From NCBI GenBank assembly GCA_037013685.1, contig CM072899.1, positions 2,287,479 through 2,351,478 of the forward strand: a stretch of DNA of 64,000 bases, given 5' to 3'. Of the stretch, positions 1-12,199 are shown piece by piece. The stretch is from Acridotheres tristis (lineage: Eukaryota > Chordata > Aves > Passeriformes > Sturnidae). The notes beneath the pieces were generated by a model, which ran no database searches, had not been told where the DNA came from, and was given only the letters and a program-made list of their open reading frames with translations. Numbering within the stretch: the stretch's first letter is position 1; each line of letters starts with the position of its first letter. A program made the position numbers and the translations under genes.

Positions 1-104
1 GGCCCATTTGGTCCTTAAAAAAAAATGCACAGTGCACACAAATTGTTATTTTTCAGGCTGAAATCTAAACCTGCCTTCTGTCTCCCAAGGGATGCCCTTT
101 CTCC

Positions 105-172
105 ATTTCATAAAATGGTTTGGGTTGGAAGAAACATTAAAACTCATCCAGCCCCAACCCCCGTGTGATACC
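105..172 (-). mobile_element. CR1 LINE 3' fragment, short
   Basis: 'aaaatggtttgggttggaag' followed by 'actcatccagccccaaccc' matches the antisense of an avian CR1 3' terminus. Only the last 70 bp or so remain. Confidence 0.7.
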
Positions 173-870
173 TGGGTGATTCTGGTGCCTCAGCACTGTG
201 TGGTGTTATGGGAGACACACGACAATGAAGAAACTCAAAATAAATGTCAAAAGCTCAGCAGAGAATGACTCAGAGCAGGAGAGTTGGAGGAAGTGGGTGG
301 AGAATTACGAAGTTTCCACACATTTATCAGGCTTAGTCATAATCTCACTGCTGAGAAGCTAAACCGTGACAAAAACTGGGGGAAAAGGTGGGGGTGTGAA
401 GTGGCACTCCAGGTGCTTCAGCAAATTGAAAAAAAAAACAGCCCTGGTGGCACCTCTGGAGTGCAGGTGAGGCAGAAACAGAAAATCTGTGTTGGTTTAA
501 GGTCAGCCTCACCATGGATCTTCCCAAAGGAAGGAGGAGAAGAGCTTCACCCACCTCACCTGGGGACAGGGATGGTTTGGCTTGGGACCACACAAAGCAA
601 TCTTCTGGTTTGGTTTCAGCAGCAGCAGGATGAGTGCTGGCATCCCAAACATCTCCATGGAAAATCAAATTCCCACAGAAACCACATTTCACATTGAAAA
701 AAGATTCTGTTCAGCCAAAAAAAGAGAAAACTTTGGTGATACATTCCTCAGAGGATGGATCAGTCCTCATTGCTTTTTTTTTATATCCCTTGATACTTTT
801 CTCACTGGATAAAAAGATCTACAGGTGTCTGAAGGATTCAGACCTGTAGCCACAGCTCCCATCTTCCTGC
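173..870. other. Unique sequence, no feature seen
   Basis: Open frames of 71-137 codons occur on both strands but have no recognisable domain, start context or splice structure. I regard them as chance. Confidence 0.6.
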
Positions 871-974
871 ATAATTCACAGACTCATGGAATAATTTGGG
901 TTGGAAGGGACTTTAAAGATTATTTAGTTCCAACCCCCTGCTGTGGGCAGGGCCACATTCTACTAGAAGGTTCA
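871..974 (-). mobile_element. CR1 LINE 3' fragment
   Basis: 'ataatttgggttggaaggga' followed by 'ttccaaccccctgctgtggg' and 'cacattctactagaagg' is an antisense CR1 3' end, diverged from the young copies further right. Confidence 0.8.
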
Positions 975-3900
975 ATTAAAACCAAAACAAAAATTCAATA
1001 ATTGACCTCATTTTCTCCTGACTGATCACAGACACAATGAAAATGCCTTTTTTTTTTTTTTTCCTTTAAAATCTAAGAGCCATCATGATGCCACAAAAAG
1101 ACAGCGAGCCACAGTTTGCCTTTTATTGGCCATCTGCCATGCCTGGGACGAGAGTCAATAACGATCTGTCAAACAATTAACACAGCTAATAAAGACTCAC
1201 CAAGGAACCTCCTTTTCCAGCCACTGGTAGCCACCAGTTGGAAATGAAAGTTCAGCAGTTGTTGGGTCCCACTCCTGGCACCCAAGCAGATGGAAAAGGC
1301 ACAGAGTGAGAGATGATGATCACTGAGGAAAATTTAGGGTTTTGTCAGGTATGGGGTGTGACCACACCGTGCAGGTGACACAGGACCTGCCATTGCTGCT
1401 GAGGTGGCACATAACCCTCGTGCCTCCCCTGTGAAATCCTGGCATGTTCTGGCTTTTCTGCTGGCACTGAAATTTTCATTTTCATCCTTCCAGCCAAAAG
1501 GAGGAGGGTGAAAAACACTAATAGTGATCTTGTGACGTTTGGGATCAGCACATCTCAAATCCTGCAGGATTCCCCTCTGATGGATTTTGGGCTGGTTTGT
1601 TTATCTGGTTGGGCTTTATGAGAAGCACCAGTTGCAGAACTGCAGCAGCAATTTTTTCATCAAGCCAATAAATTCTATTTGAGCTCCAGCATGATGGGAG
1701 AATTTGGGAAATCAGGCCATGCATTGCTCAGGAATTCCAGATTGATTTATGAAGTCTTGGTTACAATGACCTAAATAACGAAAATTTACATGTCCAACCT
1801 CAGGCTGGCTTTGGAGTCCAGCACCCACTTATCTACCTGGGAATAACTCAGGTTTTGTGTGGAATAGACTTAATTTGGGGAGAACAAAAGAGTAAGAGAA
1901 TTGTCAATATTGCTGCTTTTATCTGAGCTCTCTGCAGGGGTCTGAGAGCTGAAAGATCCTGATTTCCCCATAGCCATGCAAAGACATCAGTGATCACTGA
2001 GGTTCCTTAAAGATGATTCAGAGATGCTCAGAGGGAAAGGAAAGATTGAGCAGAAAAGAAAACTGGTGAGTTTTTGTTTTCTGAGGAAGACATCCTCTTT
2101 AACTCCGGGATCACACAAAACAGGGAAGTTTTTGGAGCACTGAGAAAAGGAGTATTTGTATCTTTTCTGTTTATGAGCCTTTTAGGTTTCTCCTCCATTA
2201 CCCAAATATATTGGTGAGCACAGAAAAAAAAAAAAAAAAGAAGAAAAAAATAAAAATCAGCCCCAAATTCAGTCTCCATGACATGCTTTTGAATTCCTGG
2301 CTCTCCCTTCCTGCATTCACACGCAGACAGCTGCAGCTCCGGGCTGAAAGGATTCAATGCTTTTGAAATTCATGGAAATTGTGGAAAAATTCATGGGAAC
2401 TGCTCCCTCCTGTGGAGCAGCTGCTGAGCAGGAGCTGCTCCCCAGGGCCTGGGATGGCAACTGGGGCTGCTCCCATCCCCTGCATGGTGGCCACCATCAC
2501 CTCTGGGATGGCCAAGGCTGCCCTGGGTGGCTCTGAAATTCCAGCTGCCATTCTGGGAAAGGCCACCCAGTGCAGGTGGAGAGCTCCCCACAGCACCACC
2601 CAAGAGCTGGCAGGTGGGAAAGGGAAAAAGGAAAACTGCTCATCGCTCATGGCAGCAAAATGATTCATTCCTCTGCAAGAATTGTGCAAAATGCCAGATC
2701 CAGATGGGAAGGGATGGGGCAGCTGCCTGATGTGGTCAGAGCAGTGTGGGGCTGTGAATGCCTTGTTCTGAGTTTTAAGGTGGGTTTTGCCTTGTGAAAG
2801 GCTGGATATAAATGGCTGTAAAATGCAAATATCAGGTTTCACAGCACGGTTTCGTGCCGTTATTCCAGTCCTGTGGAAGAGGGAGGGCTGAAACTTCAGG
2901 AGCAGGTGAATTGCACGTGTCCAAGGGCACAGTCCCCAGTGGCTGTGCTCTCTTATCCTCCTGTTTTGTCCAGCAGTACCCTGTGCCAGCTCTGTTCTGT
3001 TCATGGGAATACACAGTGCTTTGAGGAACAAACTAAAAATACCCTGATTCTGGGGAAAAATATTCAAATCACAAACCCAGAGCATTTCCAGGCCTTTCCC
3101 ACCCTCCCTTAACGAAGGGGCTGCTCAGTGGAGTGGGACTGATCTCGCCGTGGTGTTAACTCCCCTGTGAAGAGAATTCACTGACACCTAATATGAAGTT
3201 TCAGGGTGACACACTAAGCAGCAGAGATTCTGAGAAACACAAGAGCTAAAACCCAAGGCATCAGTGGGAGCTGCAGCATCACAGCATCCTCCACTCGTGG
3301 AATCCCAGTTTATTCCTGAGCATGCAGTGCTCCCACACTGCCCAGGGTGCTGGGACAGCCACATCCTGCAGGGACTCAATCCAGGGGCTGGACTGGCTCC
3401 TCTCCTGCCCACCTGCAGCTCCTGCTGCTGTGCCAGCCTCCCACCAACACACTCCTGCTTCTCTCTCAGCATCCTCTGAGCCCTCTGCCCTGCACTTCTG
3501 CTCCACTCTTTGTTCCCGTGCTTGGGAACTGGGAATGTGCCACTCTTGGAGCAGCCTGGCAGGGAAAAGCCGTGGCATGCAGGTGTGCAAAGGTCACCTT
3601 CCAGCTCAGCTGCACATCCTCTCTTCTCACCTTTCACACTGCTTCTCCTTCCACACGAGACCATTGGTGGTGTGAATATGTTTGAGGGAGGCTGACAAAC
3701 ATCTCTGGACACACGGAGGTTGTCTGATCGCATTAAACACATCATTATTAGAGTTAACTTGGATTTCACTGGGGCTGTGGAGTCTCGTCTAAATCAGTTT
3801 TCTCCAGCCTAAATCAGCAGCAGATCCTGCCTGGGCAGGTTCAGGTGTAAACTGGGCAAGTCAAAAGGAAGGACAGGGGGAAAACTCAGTGAATGGAAGC

Positions 3901-4965
3901 GAGGTACTGTGATTTTTCATTCATTTTTCAATTATTCTTTCCAATTTCCCTCCTCTTTCTCTTTCCTCCCTGGGCAGCAGTTAATCAGCACCTTTGAGCA
4001 TTCGTTTCCTCCATTCCAGAAACTCCGTGGAAAAGTAGAAGTATAGAGGCAGAAAAATAATAAAAAGTAAAATATATGCTATTGGCATGCCTGTGCCCAG
4101 CAGCACAATTTCTGATGTATTGCTGCTCTTGTCAAACACAAAATGCAAATTTAGAAGGATGTGCAAGAGGCAGAAGAGATGAGAACTTAATAAAAATATC
4201 TTCTCAGAAGCAATGAAGAGCCCATCATGTCAATGTCCCCCAATCCAGTAAAATAGCTTAGACATAGTTAAAAGGAAGCAAAGCAATTTTATTTTCGGGA
4301 TATGGTGGTAAAAGAAGGAATGGTGGGAAACAAATCAATGTAAACTCCTGGTTTTGGAGTGGGAGCTCTGACAGACCTCTGGGACAGGCTGAGGATGCAG
4401 CAGGTGCAGGATTGGAAAAAAAAATCTTAAATGCTGGGGAGGATTTCAATGATTTTGACACTTTTAAAACATAATGGAATGATTTCAGAAAAGGTGTTTG
4501 TTCCTGGGAAAAAAATCAGTACTCAAAGTGTCTGAAAAATGCCAGAAACAGGTGGGGTTTTAAAATGCTGAAAGGAACCAAGGCTCAGTTCCCAGACCAT
4601 CTGAATGAAGGGGTGGATTATTCCTGTATCAGCCATGAAGTGTTGATGAGCAGAAGAACAGGTGGATGGGGAGATTTGGAGATTTCTGTGATTAGAAATG
4701 GAATATCTCTTAAAGCACCTTTTCCCCCCACTCCTGGAAGATTCACATTATTGCCACTCATTTACCAGAGTTTTAAAAAAAATTGTTTCCCATTATGGTT
4801 TGGTTTTTTGTTTGGTTGGGATTTTTTTGGAGGTTTTTTTTTGGTTTTTTTTTTTTGTTTGTTTGTTTTTGTGTGTGTGTGTGATTTTTTTGGATTTTTT
4901 TGCTTTAATGAAATGATACAAAACCACAAGCAGAGAACAATGTTTCTCATAAGGGTGTCTAAAGC
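975..4965. other. Unique intergenic sequence
   Basis: No gene or clear repeat is seen in this 4 kb. It has homopolymer runs (T-run near 1047, A-run near 2223) and a T/G-rich low-complexity patch at 4785-4910. Frames of up to 243 codons (3085-2354 minus) and 193 codons (3769-3188 minus) have no recognisable domain and lie in the more GC-rich 2.3-3.8 kb part, where stops are rarer. Confidence 0.55.
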
Positions 4966-5100
4966 CATGGAATCACAGAATCCCAAAATGATTGAGATAG
5001 GGAAAGCTTTCCAAGGTCATCAATTCTAACCTGTGCCCAATCCCCAGAGCACTGAGTGTCACATTCAGTCCTTTCTTGGACACCTCTAGGGATGGGGAAA
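4966..5100 (-). mobile_element. CR1-like fragment, old
   Basis: 'ggaatcacagaatcccaaaa', 'ccaaggtcatcaattctaac' and 'cacctctagggatgggg' follow the order of an antisense CR1 3' end but are diverged. It is probably an older subfamily than the copies at 20 or 48 kb. Confidence 0.6.
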
Positions 5101-6477
5101 TGCTCAAAGCTGAGGTTCTGGCCAAAAAACTTCTGTAAAAACAAATCACCTACAAGGGAAAACGAAAAAAACCCCACTAAAATGTAGGTAGAGAAATATA
5201 TAAATACACAAAATAAATAACTCCCTGCAGACTGGAAAAGAGCTGCCTGACCCCATTATTCAAAAAAAAAAAAAAAAATCCATCTTAGGTGTGTGCTAAA
5301 AAAAAAGATCAGAAAACTTCGCATCATTTTAGAGACAAAGTCACCAAAAGTTATTTGAAGATCACATTGGGAAGGAAAAAAAAAAAAAAAAAGGCAGGGG
5401 AAAGTCTACAGAATTAAATACAGTCAACAAGATTTCAGAAGAGAAAGGTCAGGCTTCAGTAGGTTTTGCAAATTCTTCAAAAGCATGAATTGCCCTGGGG
5501 GCTGCAAGGACCGAATGTTCAGGTTGTGGTGAAGCCGTGAGGAAAGGCTGAGCCTGGCAGCCCGTGCAGGTGTGAAAGCCAAGGCAGAACCACCTGAAGC
5601 TGCTGCCGTGGCCAGGACTCTCCTCCCAGCTGGGCCAGGGGCTGCTCTCAGAGCAGGGCTGTGCAAAGGGAACCCTCCAAAAGCCAAAATACAGTCACAA
5701 ACCTGAAAAAAAAAATCACAAAATTTCCTTTTTATTTGCGTTTGACAGGCTGTGGGATTTGCCATAAATTTGGGAGAACTCTGGATTCTGGTGGAATGTG
5801 CACAGTGGTCAGGATTTGTCCTACATGTCCTCAGAGGTGCATGGAAAAAGCAGTGATTTAATGATTTTCATGTATTGTGGCAAAAGCACATTTTAGTTAA
5901 ATCATGGCCTGGAATAAAATTGGATCATGTCAAGCACGTGATCATCTTTAATTTGAAGGTTTCTTTACTCATCTGATCTTCTCAAATTTTAACAGAAAAG
6001 GCAATTTAAAATTCAAATTAAATTTTAAAAGTGAAGCATTTTAATCAGAGAAGTGGGATGATGTAACAACTTCAACCCCCTTTTTTTTCCCTGGAACAGG
6101 GAGATTTTCTGTGGTTATTTTTTTTTGTCTCCTAGAGAGATTTTTGATGAATTGGCACTTCTATTTTTTTTTTTTTTTTTTTTAAACAGTGTTGGCGAGT
6201 TCTCAATCTGTTCCAAACCAAAAATCCTGAAAGCCTCACACTGTGGCTGGCAGTCAGGGATCCATTATTAGATCCCAGCCTTCAGCAGAGATTTCCAGAC
6301 ATATGGGGGAAATATTTGGTGAGGAGGAGAAGATTTGATCAGCTGCAGAAAGAATCAACACAGCACAAAGCAGAGGGGTGAGCTCTGGGCTCCAGGATGG
6401 GAACAGGGAATTTCAGGGAATGATGATTTCCATCATTTTTCATGGCACTGCTGGAGACCAGTGGGATAAAAAAAACT
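5101..6477. other. Unique intergenic sequence with A/T runs
   Basis: No gene is seen. A-runs lie near 5262-5278 and 5377-5392, and a T20 run at 6164-6183. The rest is AT-rich. Confidence 0.6.
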
Positions 6478-6573
6478 CCAAAGGCCAGGTTGGACAGGGC
6501 TTGGAGCAGCCTGGTCTGGTGGAAAGTGTCCCTGCCCATGGCAAGAGGTGGGAATGAGATGGGTTTTAAAATC
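6478..6573 (+). mobile_element. CR1 LINE 3' fragment
   Basis: 'ttggacagggcttggagcag', 'cctggtctggtggaaagtgt' and 'ccctgcccatggcaagaggt' followed by 'gatgggttttaaaatcc' is a sense CR1 3' region that stops short of the terminal 'cattctatgattc' motif. Confidence 0.85.
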
Positions 6574-7603
6574 CTGTGGGAAATAGAAGAAAGTTATTAA
6601 TATAATTTGTTTGAAAAGCTAATAACGCTACTTTGCTAAATAAGTGAAAAAGCACTATAGTGGAGCTATGTAACACAAAGTAATTAATATGCAATAAAGC
6701 CATTACAAAAATTTCTTTAAGGTTAAACTGAGAAGGGGAATTGTGGGAAATAGAAAATGTACAGAACTCTCAAAAGCTGTGTGACAACAAATCTCAGGAT
6801 GGAGAAATGCAAGAACGCTGAGGATACAAGAAACAACAGGGCTGTGAGCTGTGTAGAGAGAGGCCTCAGGAAAATATGTTAAGCAAGACAGCAGAAATAT
6901 GTAAGTTTATAATAAATAATATCCATTGTTTTAATCTATTACAAGCAAGCATTGTTCAAAACAAGATGTACCTGTAGCTTTATTAATTGCCTTAAACAAC
7001 CACTTGTCAGCTTTTAGCATTTTGTTATTGGCTGGAAAGTTGTTAAAAGATTTTGTAACAAAGAGAATTTCGTGTGCTGTGCTGGCAGCTGAAGCTGCTC
7101 CATCTCCCTTGCTGGGCTCTGTAAAATGAGACTGATGGTTGTGATGGAATAAAGCTTGGAGACAGCTGCTCCAGCATTCCCATCCATTGTTTGTGTGCAT
7201 AGATAGAGGTAAATATAAAATCAGAAAAAAAATATATCCCAGGAAAAGCAACAAAATCCCTTCCAAACCTTTCTGGGATTCAAAGCTTCTGTGGGCCAGC
7301 ACAGATGTGGCTCAGCTGGTCCACAGGGCAGGTGGGAAAGGGAAGGATATCCAGAAGGAAATGGTCTTCAAGGCATTAAATCAACACCTAGCCGAGGTCA
7401 ACAGAATGCAAGGAATAGCAATGTGCCTTCTGAATGCTAAAAAGTGCCTTTAAATGCTGTAATTCACAGATGGAAACAGAGAAAACTTCAGATGATGATG
7501 TGCTCCTTGAACAAGGATCAAAGAATATTTATCATAACACAGCAGACCCCTGAAAAAAGCAGAAATTTGTCTGTATCTAAAAAATATTCTTATTTGTGTT
7601 TCC

Positions 7604-7638
<35 letters not shown>

Positions 7639-8170
7639 AAGAACTGCAGAAAATATTTGGAGAATCATTTTCAAGGCACTCACAGTTGGGGAAGCAGCAG
7701 TTCAAAAGATCCCAGTGGGTGACCTCTTAGCCTGGCTTTTTCTTAAGAGAAATAAAATCAAGCCAAGCTTGCAAAATAAAACTTGCCCAGAAAAGTCCTT
7801 GGGAAGCAGGAAGTGGTAAGAAATGCATGTGGATAAATGAAATGGAGCATTCCAAGAATATTGCTGCCTCCTTCTTGACCTGAGCTCCTTTCCCTCTTTG
7901 ATGGATACACGAACACCAGCAAATAAAGGGGAACTTATTTTTGGGACTTAAATAATGTAAATGGGTGATCGTGTCCCGTGCACTTCCAGGGAAATTGGGA
8001 ATCATTGGATGAACAGAGGCAGGTTTTTCTGCTGGATGCTGTGCACCTTTGTCTCATCCATGGCAGGGACATGTGGCCAGCACGGGGGTCAATCTCAGGA
8101 ATGGGAAGAGGAGGAATGTGCCCAGTCTGAGTGCTCCTCAGCCACTGAACAACCTGCATGGCAAAAGCAG
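6574..8170. other. Unique AT-rich intergenic sequence
   Basis: No gene is seen. 6577-6930 is very AT-rich with 'tgtgggaaatag' at both 6576 and 6744. A T28 run lies at 7607-7634. Confidence 0.55.
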
Positions 8171-8171
8171 C

Positions 8172-8603
8172 TCTGGCAGCTTATCCAGGCTCATCCCAGA
8201 GCACAGCCAGGGCAGGATTTCATGGGGAGATTATTCCAGACTCATCCCAGAGCAGGATTTCATGGGGAAATTATTCCAGACTCATCCCAGAGCACAGCCA
8301 GGGCAGGATTTCATGGGGAGATTATTCCAGACTCATCCCAGAGCACAGCCAGGGCAGGATTTCATGGGGAGATTATTCCAGACTCATCCCGGTGAGATTA
8401 TTCCAGACTCATCCCAGAGCACAGCCAGGGCAGGATTTCATGGTGAGATTATTCCAGACTCATCCCAGAGCACAGCCAGGGCAGGATTTCATGGGGAGAT
8501 TATTCCAGGTTCATCCCAGAGCACAGCCAGGGCAGGATTTCATGGGGAAATTATTCCAGACTCATCCCAGAGCACAGCCAGGGCAGGATTTCATGGAGAC
8601 ATT
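8172..8603. repeat. Minisatellite, 51-bp period, about 8 copies
   Basis: The unit contains 'gattattccagactcatccc', then 'agagcacagccagggcagg' and 'atttcatgggga'. Successive 'ctcatccca' starts at 8281 and 8332 give the 51-bp period. Some copies have internal deletions (near 8251 and 8390). Because 51 is a multiple of three and the unit lacks stops, frames of about 140-220 codons run through with a 17-residue repeat; this is not evidence of a protein. Confidence 0.95.
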
Positions 8604-8769
8604 GGCCCCAGAGCAGCTCTTTACATCCAGGCCTTTAGGGCTACATCCAGATCCTTTTTGTTTTCCCCTTGTTCTGGCTCTGGTCCTTGGAGCTCTTTCC
8701 TTTGTGGCTGAAAGCTGCTTTTGTGTAAAACCTGCTGGGAGTGAAGCCAAACATCAGCTCTGGCTGGGC
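8604..8769. other. Short spacer between two minisatellites
   Basis: About 165 bp of unique sequence separates the 51-bp array from the 93-101-bp array. Nothing else is seen. Confidence 0.6.
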
Positions 8770-9437
8770 TGGGGGGCTCAGAGAGTGACACAGCTCTGAT
8801 CCCTGTGGATTCCTCCTTGTCCAGGAGAATTCCAGCCCCATCCCCGAGGGATTCACACAGTCCAGGGGGCTCAGTGAGTGACACAGCTCTGATCTCTGTG
8901 GATTCTTCCTTGTCCAGGAGAATTCCAGCCCCATCCCCAAGGGATTCACACAGTCCAGGGGGCTCAGTGAGTGACACAGCCCTGATCTCTGTGGATTCCT
9001 CCTTGCCCAGGAGAATTCCAATCTCAGATCCCATCCCCAAGGGATTTCACACAGTCCAGGGAGATTAGTGAATGACAAACCCTGACTCCTGTGGATTCCT
9101 CCCTGCCCAGGAGAATTCCAACCTCATGGCCCATCCCTGAGGAATTCACACAGTCTGGGGAGCTCAGAGAGTGACACAACCCTGATCCTTGTGGGTTCCT
9201 CTTTGCCCAGGAGAATTCCAATCTCAGATCCCATCCCCGAGGGATTCACACAGTCTGGGGAGCTCAGTGAGTGACACATCTAATCTCTGTGGATTCCTCC
9301 CTGTCCAGGAGAATTCCAATCTCAGATCCCATCCCCAAGGGATTCACACAGTCCGGGGGGCTCAGTGAATGCCACAGCTCTGATCTCTGTGGATTCCTCC
9401 TTGTCCAGGAGAATTCCAGCCCCACCCCTGAGGGATT
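8770..9437. repeat. Minisatellite, 93-101-bp period, about 7-8 copies
   Basis: The unit contains 'ggctcagtgagtgacacagc', 'tctgtggattcctccttgtc', 'caggagaattccagcccca' and 'gggattcacacagtcc'. 'gtgacacag' starts at 8785, 8878 and 8971 (93-bp spacing). Later units (9072, 9171, 9271, 9368) are longer, mostly through insertion of 'atctcagatc'. The array is degenerate, so it is older or less homogenised than the 14-bp arrays. Confidence 0.95.
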
Positions 9438-12130
9438 TGACGTGGGTAGCACAGCTGTGAGCAGCTGTTTGCTCTTGAAGGCACTCACATTTCTAGGAGG
9501 TCACCAAGGCACGGCTCCACCTGGGAGCATCCCCTGGACCTCGTTCCCAGCTGGACACAGCCAAATTCAATAAATTCCACACAGTTCTACCTCAGACCTA
9601 CCTGCAGACCCTGAGTTTTGATCTCTGGAGCAGCACCACAAATGTTCCTTTCCCCATCCCCACCTGCAGCTGGTGGCCTCACCACCCTGTCCTGGGTGAC
9701 TGGAAGCAGATGGAGCAGGACATGGATTCACCCTCGTTTTCCATCTGCCACCAGCTACTTTTAGCTCCACGACTCCCTGGCAGGGCTGGAAGTCTCCTGG
9801 TTATTGCTGGTTCCTCCAGACCCTGTGCCCTCCATGCCACAGAGCCTCTCTCAAATTTCTCACAGCTTCTCTGCTTTGTTTTCTTGCTCAGATAAAAACA
9901 GGTGATGGGTTGGAGACTGCTGCTCATGCACAGGAATTCTCACTGGCTTTTGTAAAATATATTTAAATACATGTGGTTGTGGCAAAGTGTAAGACAGTAA
10001 AACTCCAAATTTTCTCCAGGGGAGATTCCTGCAGAAAGGTTTTTTAAATTTATTTTTTTAATTTTTTTGGCTGCCATAAATGCAGCCCTACTGTGCTGGA
10101 GCACCCTAAAGCAAAGAGCTCAGCCAATACAAACATATGGACTTCTGGTTTGATATTTACAAATATCCTTATCAAGTAAAATTTGATAATAGCATGGTGG
10201 TACAGAGATCCTGCATTTACTAAACCAAGGCAGTGTTGAAATGCTGAGTTTTATTTTGCCATTGTAACCCAGTGAAACATTTATTTGGGCTGCTGGGACT
10301 GCATTCATTTGATCAGAATTTCAACTACAAAACCATTGCAAACACACACAAAGTTATTGTTTATTTACTTCTTTATTACTTATTTACCTATTTATAAACT
10401 TAATTGGAAAAAAACTCCAATATATTTCTTGTGGTTTCTGCTAGCTAAGGGCTGACCCTTATTAAGGATAAATAATGATAAACACATATGAGGTTATTTT
10501 TTCCAATGGAAATAAAGACCATGAGAATAGAGAACGTTACAGAGAATTAAACAGAGAATAAAACATCCATGGAAGTGGCATTGCTTCAGGAGCAATCCCA
10601 GTGATGCCTAATCCTAAAATCATCTACAATTCAGGACCTTGGAAGTGGGGAAAATGCAGTCTGGTAGGCATTAAACACAGAAACCCCAATACACTTTTGA
10701 CACCTAAAAAGCAGAATATTCATGAAGTCTGGATCCAAAGTTTGATTTAAACTTGAACATCCTCCTCAAACCCCAATTTTCTCAGAATTTTTCAGTTCAG
10801 GGTGCATTTTCAGGTGGAGCTGTTAATAATTATTTTTTTATTTATTTGTTTGTGGTATTTCCATCTCTAAATATCAAAATAATTTCAAGCCTGGGTATCA
10901 TCTCATTGATTTAATAGTCTTTAAGACTGAGTGTAGCTTAGATTGTATTGAGTATAGTTCTTACTATAAAAAGGATGAAATAGAAGAATTTAAAAAGTAT
11001 AAAAAGGGGAAAAAAGCCAATTTCTCCTGTTCCCTCCTGCCATGAATGTGGACATTTGCAGGCTTTCACTACAACACATTTCCAATGATTTAGTGAGGAC
11101 AGCTCTTCCTTTTCCACACAAAACTGAATGTGGGGAGCTGCATCCTCGAGCAGGGAATAACCTGGGCACAGATCCATGAACTCTGCCCCTCTCCTCTTCC
11201 CAGGCTGACCCTGCCCAGTTTGGCACCTCCACCAGTACCAGGAATTTCCCAGAAAACCTCGGGGTGTCTCTGCACATTCTCCAGCTCACAGTCACCTTTG
11301 GTGAGCTCTCAATAAAGCTCTTTTCCCCCAGCTTGTGTTTAATTTAGAAGCAATGTGTTGGGCTGAAAGCAGAAGAAGAAAGAAAAAGGAAACCAGGTTT
11401 TGACTTAGACAAGTCCAATGTGTGAAATTGGGCTCTCGGCTACAATAGGATATAACATTTAAAATTTTGAAAAAGATGCATTTTAGTTCATGTTCATCCA
11501 AACAGCCACCAGAGACTCGGACAGGAAATATTGCTCCTGGCTGGATAAAACAAAAAAAATAACAGCTGCTTTTCGGAAGGGCTCTTCTTCCCCATTAAAA
11601 TATTATTTCATTTTTAGTGCCATGAATTCAAAAATGTTGTTTCTTTATCCTAATGAACACAGGGCTGCTAAAATTACAGAGCTCAGCTACACTTCGAGAG
11701 CAATTCAAATTTTTAATCCAATGTATTTTCTTAGTCTGAGTTCAAGAGAGCAATGAACATTTGAAAAAACAACAGACTGGAAATTAAAATTGATGATGCT
11801 GGATCTCGTTAACCACACATCTGTTTATAACACCTCTCCAAAATACTTTTGTTAAAGGGGAAGTTTGATTTGAAAATAACTCTTCATTCTTCGGGTTTAA
11901 ATCTGAGAATTCAGAAATTCTTCCAATTCGGTTTCTTACCTTAAAAAAATCCTTTCTGCAGATTAAATATTTCAGATTCCTCATGGAATGTGGGAAAGAG
12001 AAGATGACGTTTCCCTGCTTATGATTATGAGCTACCTGGTTTAAAGGCTATTTTTCCTATATTATTTCATAAAACTGTGGTGATAAATCCCATCATGAAA
12101 TATTACAGAAGAATTTGCAACTACTCTTGT
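9438..12130. other. Unique intergenic sequence
   Basis: No gene, repeat array or mobile element is recognised. The sequence is AT-rich, especially 9950-11000, and has only short chance frames. Confidence 0.55.
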
Positions 12131-12199
12131 GGGGCAGGATGAGACAATCAATCTTTAAGGTCCCTTCCAACCCAAACCATTCTGGGATTCAGTGATGAC
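12131..12199 (+). mobile_element. CR1 LINE terminal fragment
   Basis: 'gatgagacaatcaatcttt' followed by 'aaggtcccttccaacccaaa' and 'ccattctgggattcagtga' is the extreme sense 3' end of a CR1, including its terminal short tail. Confidence 0.85.

Noticed and set aside
2354..3085. 243-codon minus-strand frame
   Set aside because: No recognisable domain, low-complexity composition, and overlapping frames of similar quality on the other strand; probably chance in a GC-richer patch.
3188..3769. 193-codon minus-strand frame
   Set aside because: It has several cysteines but no family pattern; competing frames on plus are as long.
6576..6960. Possible solo LTR starting 'tgtgggaaatag'
   Set aside because: The motif recurs at 6744, but no clear terminal CA, target duplication or LTR layout could be defined.
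8049..9078. Frames of 140-220 codons with 17- and 31-residue repeats
   Set aside because: Both minisatellite periods are multiples of three, so long frames are expected; there is no domain or conserved flank.
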